A stretch of 64,000 nucleotides of DNA from Lonepinella sp042468235 (GTDB lineage Bacteria; Pseudomonadota; Gammaproteobacteria; Enterobacterales; Pasteurellaceae): NCBI RefSeq assembly GCF_042468235.1, contig NZ_CP170386.1:434001-498000 (forward strand), read 5' to 3'. Below, piece after piece: positions 60,360-64,000 of the stretch. The translations under genes and the position numbers were made by a program. A model generated the notes under the pieces. That model was given only the letters and a program-made list of their open reading frames with translations, was not told the origin of the DNA and did no database searches. The first letter of the stretch is position 1. Each line of letters starts with the position of its first letter.

Positions 60360-62411
60360 GTGAGTTATCAAGTTTTAGCCCGCAAATGGCGACCAAAGAC
60401 CTTTAGCGAAGTTGTCGGACAAGAGCATATTTTGACCGCACTTGCTAATGGCTTAAAAGAAAACCGCTTGCATCATGCTTATCTTTTTTCTGGCACAAGG
60501 GGCGTGGGTAAAACATCTATTGCACGACTTTTTGCCAAAGGTTTAAATTGTATCAATGGCGTTACCGCTGAACCTTGCGGTGAATGTGAACATTGTAAAG
60601 CCATTGAACAGGGCAATTTCATTGATTTAATTGAAATTGATGCAGCTTCTCGCACCAAGGTAGAAGATACCCGAGAATTACTCGATAATGTGCAATATAA
60701 GCCAGTACAAGGGCGTTATAAAGTTTATTTAATTGACGAAGTACACATGCTTTCTCGTCATTCTTTTAATGCCTTGTTGAAAACCTTGGAAGAACCGCCA
60801 GAATATGTGAAGTTCTTATTAGCCACCACCGATCCACAAAAATTACCGATTACGATTTTATCTCGTTGCATGCAGTTTCATTTAAAAGCACTAGAGGCTA
60901 CTCAAATTAGTCATCATCTTGCTCACATTTTAGATGCTGAAAAAATCTCTTATGAATTAACTGCACTGGATAGAATCGCTAAATCTGCACAGGGCAGTAT
61001 TCGTGATAGTTTAAGCCTAACTGATCAGGCGATTGCAATGTCTAATGCGGATATTCGCACTGATATAGTGAATAAAATGCTGGGTTTATTGGACGATAAT
61101 CAGCCCATTGAAATTTTGTATGCCTTGCAACAGGGGAATGGCGAAAAATTAATGGCTGTGGTTCAGTCTGTGGCAGAAAAAGGTGTGGATTGGGATCAGT
61201 TATTACTGGAAGTCGGTGAGAAATTACATCAAATTGCTATGCAACAATTATTACCTGCGATCGGTAATGACGAAAGTCAAATTGCTTTTTTGGCTAAACA
61301 TATTTCACCTGAAGATGTACAATTCTTTTATCAAACTATTCTCATGGGGAGAAAAGAGCTAGCTTTCGCACCGAATCGCCGTATCGGAGCAGAAATGACA
61401 TTGCTACGAGCCTTAGCGTTTCACCCCAAATTAATCCAAATTCAACCACAAAATCAATCTCAGTTATCTGCTTCTCCAACAGAAAATTTAGTGGATATGC
61501 CTGTGTTGTCTCAAACTATCAAATCCAGTTATCCAACTAAGCATGCTATTCAACATAACCCAATTTCTGTAAAAACGGAAAGTAATAATGTGGCAAGTGC
61601 AGTAGATCAAATTCAAAAATTACGTGCCACTTTAGAACAAAGCAACAAGATAGATAACGAAAAAAAAAAGCCTAATCTGGCCTCCGAGAATTTAGTTAAG
61701 CCACTAGAATTACCTGTGGTTTCTCCACGTTTTGTTAAAAAAGAGAATGTTGATTTAATTGAGCGACTAGCACAATTAGGTAGTTCGCCTATACAATCTC
61801 AATCAACCAAAGCAAAAACAGAGATCGAAATCAAGGAAGAGCAACGAGAGGATCAACATAATGAAGAGACGACAGAATTAAGTGCTGAAAATTATCGTTG
61901 GGAATGGCTTAATCCAGAACTTGAATATCAAGATAACGAAGTTATTCGTCCGTCAGATATTAAACAGGCGATATTACAAGAAAAAACGCCAGAATTAACC
62001 CGTAAATTAATTCAGATCGGTATAGAACGAGATCCTTGGTTTAAGTTGGTGGAACAATTACAATTAGACGATGAAAAATTAACCAAACAATTAGCCATTA
62101 ATTCTGTTCTATTATTGCAAGATGAGCAACAAATTCGACTAGGATTACGTTCATCACAACAACATTTACAGCGAGAAAATGCGATAAAAACGCTTACTGA
62201 AAGATTGTCAGAATTGTTTAATCAGCCAATGCAACTAGAGATTGAAATTAATGATGATCCACAATCTTTAACGCCATTAGAATATTATCATCAGATTTAC
62301 CAAGAATTGAGTGAGCAGGCGAAACAAGATCTGGTTCAAGACAAGGGTATTCAACTACTACAAAAAACCTTTGATGCGAAGTTGGATATGGAAACTATTC
62401 GACCTGTTTAG
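60360..62411 (+). CDS. dnaX: DNA polymerase III subunits tau and gamma
   Basis: Clamp-loader ATPase. GTG start at 60360. The full-length tau has 683 residues: Walker A SGTRGVGKTSIA (about 44-55), zinc-binding CGECEHCK, DEVHMLS (Walker B) and sensor 1 ATTDPQKL, then a long linker and the C-terminal DnaB/alpha-binding domain. An in-frame run A AAA AAG at 61664-61670 is placed exactly as in E. coli. A -1 shift there gives Ala then stop, so a gamma form of about 438 residues is expected. The 3' end overlaps tilS by 4 bp, convergent. Confidence 0.95.
   Translation: MSYQVLARKWRPKTFSEVVGQEHILTALANGLKENRLHHAYLFSGTRGVGKTSIARLFAKGLNCINGVTAEPCGECEHCKAIEQGNFIDLIEIDAASRTKVEDTRELLDNVQYKPVQGRYKVYLIDEVHMLSRHSFNALLKTLEEPPEYVKFLLATTDPQKLPITILSRCMQFHLKALEATQISHHLAHILDAEKISYELTALDRIAKSAQGSIRDSLSLTDQAIAMSNADIRTDIVNKMLGLLDDNQPIEILYALQQGNGEKLMAVVQSVAEKGVDWDQLLLEVGEKLHQIAMQQLLPAIGNDESQIAFLAKHISPEDVQFFYQTILMGRKELAFAPNRRIGAEMTLLRALAFHPKLIQIQPQNQSQLSASPTENLVDMPVLSQTIKSSYPTKHAIQHNPISVKTESNNVASAVDQIQKLRATLEQSNKIDNEKKKPNLASENLVKPLELPVVSPRFVKKENVDLIERLAQLGSSPIQSQSTKAKTEIEIKEEQREDQHNEETTELSAENYRWEWLNPELEYQDNEVIRPSDIKQAILQEKTPELTRKLIQIGIERDPWFKLVEQLQLDDEKLTKQLAINSVLLLQDEQQIRLGLRSSQQHLQRENAIKTLTERLSELFNQPMQLEIEINDDPQSLTPLEYYHQIYQELSEQAKQDLVQDKGIQLLQKTFDAKLDMETIRPV
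61660..61720 (+). promoter_or_regulatory. Predicted -1 frameshift site of dnaX
   Basis: Ten A's followed by G (61660-61670) hold the heptamer A AAA AAG in the proper phase. After a -1 shift the next codons are GCC and TAA, at once ending the gamma form. A possible stem CCAC/GTGG, extended to about seven pairs with one G-U, lies some 30 bases on. A run this long also allows polymerase slippage. Confidence 0.7.
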
Positions 62412-63691
62412 TCCGCCGTAAAAAAACCTACCGCACCTTGTAGCTTATTATCATAAAAAATCAAGGGAATGCGTTGGCGTTGCCATACTGGAACATTAAG
62501 TTGTTGCCAAATTTTTTTAATATCACGCTTGATTTTTTGACCTTTTAACTGAATCGTTCCTGAATAAGCAAATTTTACCCAAATATTTTGTTCGGTAGGC
62601 GGTAAACTCAGTTGTCGTAATCCTTGTTCACCTTGCCAAACTGCGGTGTAATGTTGCGTATTTTTTTGAATCGTAAGTACCCCGATATTATCGGGCAAGA
62701 TACATTCTTGTTCAGGGGTAAGTATGGCAGTAAAGTCATTTACATTGTTAAAATCCGCAGTTAGGTATAATTTTTGCTGATAACGGCGAATTACCTTATC
62801 TGCTAAATGATATTGTGGATTAGCATCTGCACGAGCTAAAATCACATCCTGTATAATTTGTTCAAGTTGAACTATTGATGGCATCTGTTGCTTTAATTCA
62901 GTTAGCCACATTCGCAACAAGGCTTTTTGTTTAAGTTCGTTATACTGTATAAACCGCTCAAGGGAAAAAGTGCGGTGATTTTTATCGAAATTTTGTTGAA
63001 AATCATCCGCCAATAACTGATTAATTAATTGTTGTTGTTGATAGCAATGTTGAGCAGAACGAGCCACCATTTGATCGAAATGTTGCCAACGTTGACGAAG
63101 TTTAGGCAAAATCTGATTGCGTAGAAAATTACGCTCGTAATGGTTATCTGCATTACTATCATCTTCGATCCAAGCCAGCTTTTCACTATTCACATACTGT
63201 TCTAATTGACTACGTTGCCATGGCAATAATGGACGAAAAATTGGCATACCATACAATTCAGAATAAGACTGCATTGCCCCTAAACCTTGCAAACCGCTAC
63301 CACGTTTTAATGCCAGTAAAAAAGTTTCGCTTTGATCTTGTAAATGATGAGCGGTTACAACGATTTCATTTGATAAGCGTATTGCTGCAATAGCTTGATA
63401 GCGAGCTTCTCTAGCACCTTGCTCAATACCATTATTAGGATTAACGTTAATCTTTTTGATGATTAACGGAATATGAAATTGTTGGCAAATCTGTTTACAA
63501 TGAGTCGCCCATTGATCTGCGTTAGGATTTAATCCGTGGTGAATATGAACGGCACGTAGTTGTAAGTGCGGTTGATTTTCTCGAGCTTTTACCATCAGCG
63601 AGAGTAGAGCAGTAGAATCCAATCCTCCACTAAAGGCAATTAAATAGTGTTGGTGAGTGAGTTGCGATTGGAATTGATTAACAAGGTTCAT
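62408..63691 (-). CDS. tilS: tRNA(Ile)-lysidine synthetase
   Basis: Modifies C34 of tRNA-Ile(CAU) to lysidine so it reads AUA. It has 427 residues. PP-loop FSGGLDSTALL (about 20-30), HIHHGLNPNADQWA, HHLQDQSETFLLALKRGSGL in the N-terminal domain, then the TilS-specific central and C-terminal domains. Overlaps dnaX by four bases at their 3' ends. pdxY lies ~65 bp upstream on the same strand, an arrangement also found in H. influenzae. Confidence 0.94.
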   Translation of the reverse strand: MNLVNQFQSQLTHQHYLIAFSGGLDSTALLSLMVKARENQPHLQLRAVHIHHGLNPNADQWATHCKQICQQFHIPLIIKKINVNPNNGIEQGAREARYQAIAAIRLSNEIVVTAHHLQDQSETFLLALKRGSGLQGLGAMQSYSELYGMPIFRPLLPWQRSQLEQYVNSEKLAWIEDDSNADNHYERNFLRNQILPKLRQRWQHFDQMVARSAQHCYQQQQLINQLLADDFQQNFDKNHRTFSLERFIQYNELKQKALLRMWLTELKQQMPSIVQLEQIIQDVILARADANPQYHLADKVIRRYQQKLYLTADFNNVNDFTAILTPEQECILPDNIGVLTIQKNTQHYTAVWQGEQGLRQLSLPPTEQNIWVKFAYSGTIQLKGQKIKRDIKKIWQQLNVPVWQRQRIPLIFYDNKLQGAVGFFTAD

Positions 63692-63755
63692 AGCGTTTTA
63701 TGGTGAGATAATCATTTTCGCTCCCTCTATTTACCGAAAGAGCGAAAGCTATCAA

Positions 63756-64000
63756 CTAAGCAATTTTTTCTGCTTTATAATTTGATACAGGTTTCATAAT
63801 TACATGACGAGCTTCAATTAATTGCAATTCATAAGAATTTAATTGATAGGTAATTCTCATCACATCATGTACCGCATTTCCCATTTGCTCAAAGGCTTCA
63901 AGTTCTGATTTACCATTTAATAAATTGGCTAAGAATAAACCAGCGGTCAAGTCACCCACCCCGACAGGGTGTTTGGCAAATGGATAAAGTGGACGAGTAA
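63756..64000 (-). CDS. pdxY: Pyridoxal kinase PdxY, C-terminal part (cut by window edge)
   Basis: The final ~80 residues of a PfkB-fold vitamin B6 kinase, read through to TAG at 63756-63758. The active-site stretch PVGVGDLTAGLFLANLL includes the catalytic aspartate (GVGDLTAG). Downstream comes EAFEQMGNAVHDVM, typical of PdxY. PdxK is an alternative that the missing N-terminal part would settle. Same strand as tilS, directly upstream of it. Confidence 0.88.
   Translation of the reverse strand, partial: TRPLYPFAKHPVGVGDLTAGLFLANLLNGKSELEAFEQMGNAVHDVMRITYQLNSYELQLIEARHVIMKPVSNYKAEKIA

Noticed and set aside
63716..63747. Possible terminator TTTCGCTC/GAGCGAAA between pdxY and tilS
   Set aside because: The loop is 16 bases and there is no U tract in the direction of transcription; too weak to list.
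1..64000. CRISPR arrays, prophage genes, rRNA operons and transposase-bearing insertion sequences
   Set aside because: None seen on either strand: no regularly spaced repeats, no phage structural or integrase genes, no rRNA signatures, no transposase motifs.

Overview
The window looks like chromosome of a Pasteurellaceae bacterium in the Haemophilus/Pasteurella/Aggregatibacter lineage. The DNA is AT-rich, and by eye about forty copies of the DNA-uptake word AAGTGCGGT (or its complement) are spread through it. This is the Haemophilus-type word, not the Actinobacillus/Mannheimia ACAAGCGGT type. Several blocks keep a gene order I remember from Haemophilus influenzae: afuCBA-udk-dcd-asmA-like-sotB ... 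der-tRNA-Asp x2-dnaQ/rnhA; slt-trpR-mtgA; fur-fldA-ybfE-ybfF/seqA-menE-mscK-aroC-mepA-tauE-lpxM; apt-dnaX; tilS-pdxY. The genus cannot be fixed from the sequence alone.

Layout. 1-4.8 kb: the start of argD, then tldD bracketed by two direct copies of a ~535-bp element with terminal inverted repeats, then rng. 4.9-12.7 kb: cmoB, pepA, the lipopolysaccharide export permeases lptF-lptG, holD-proA and rsmC. 12.8-17.1 kb: the afuABC transporter, divergent from udk-dcd-asmA-like-sotB (17.3-21.0 kb), with a perfect CRP half-site pair between the two units. 21.1-28.7 kb: an accessory block between sotB and der. It holds a TonB-dependent receptor, two half-size ABC proteins of YbtP/YbtQ type, a YbtX-like MFS protein and a divergent TetR regulator, and most likely takes up xenosiderophores. 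28.7-32.6 kb: der, two tRNA-Asp genes, dnaQ, rnhA and dps. 32.6-39.6 kb: mtgA, trpR, slt, yccS, yccF, a UPF0319 protein and acyP. 39.7-45.0 kb: a di-Mop molybdate-binding protein, a sodium:alanine symporter, a CHY zinc-finger protein with tehB, fumC and a tiny entericidin-like lipoprotein. 45.1-64 kb: gyrA, ybfE-fldA-fur, ybfF, seqA-menE-mscK-aroC, an orphan MNT nucleotidyltransferase, mepA, a TSUP permease, lpxM, apt, dnaX, tilS and the end of pdxY.

Most genes are housekeeping: envelope and LPS biogenesis (lptFG, lpxM, mepA, slt, mtgA), DNA replication (holD, dnaQ, dnaX, gyrA, seqA), tRNA modification (cmoB, tilS) and metal/redox control (fur, fldA, dps). The accessory interest lies in the TIR-bearing repeats around tldD, a second REP-like repeat family found both inside those elements and alone elsewhere, and the iron-uptake block. 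Regulatory sites readable by eye are the CRP site between afuA and udk, a TrpR operator before trpR, a ModE-like inverted repeat before the Mop gene, a Fur-like site before ybfE-fldA-fur, and an in-frame A-run slippery site in dnaX that should yield a shorter gamma product. I saw no CRISPR array, prophage, rRNA operon or insertion sequence with a transposase.
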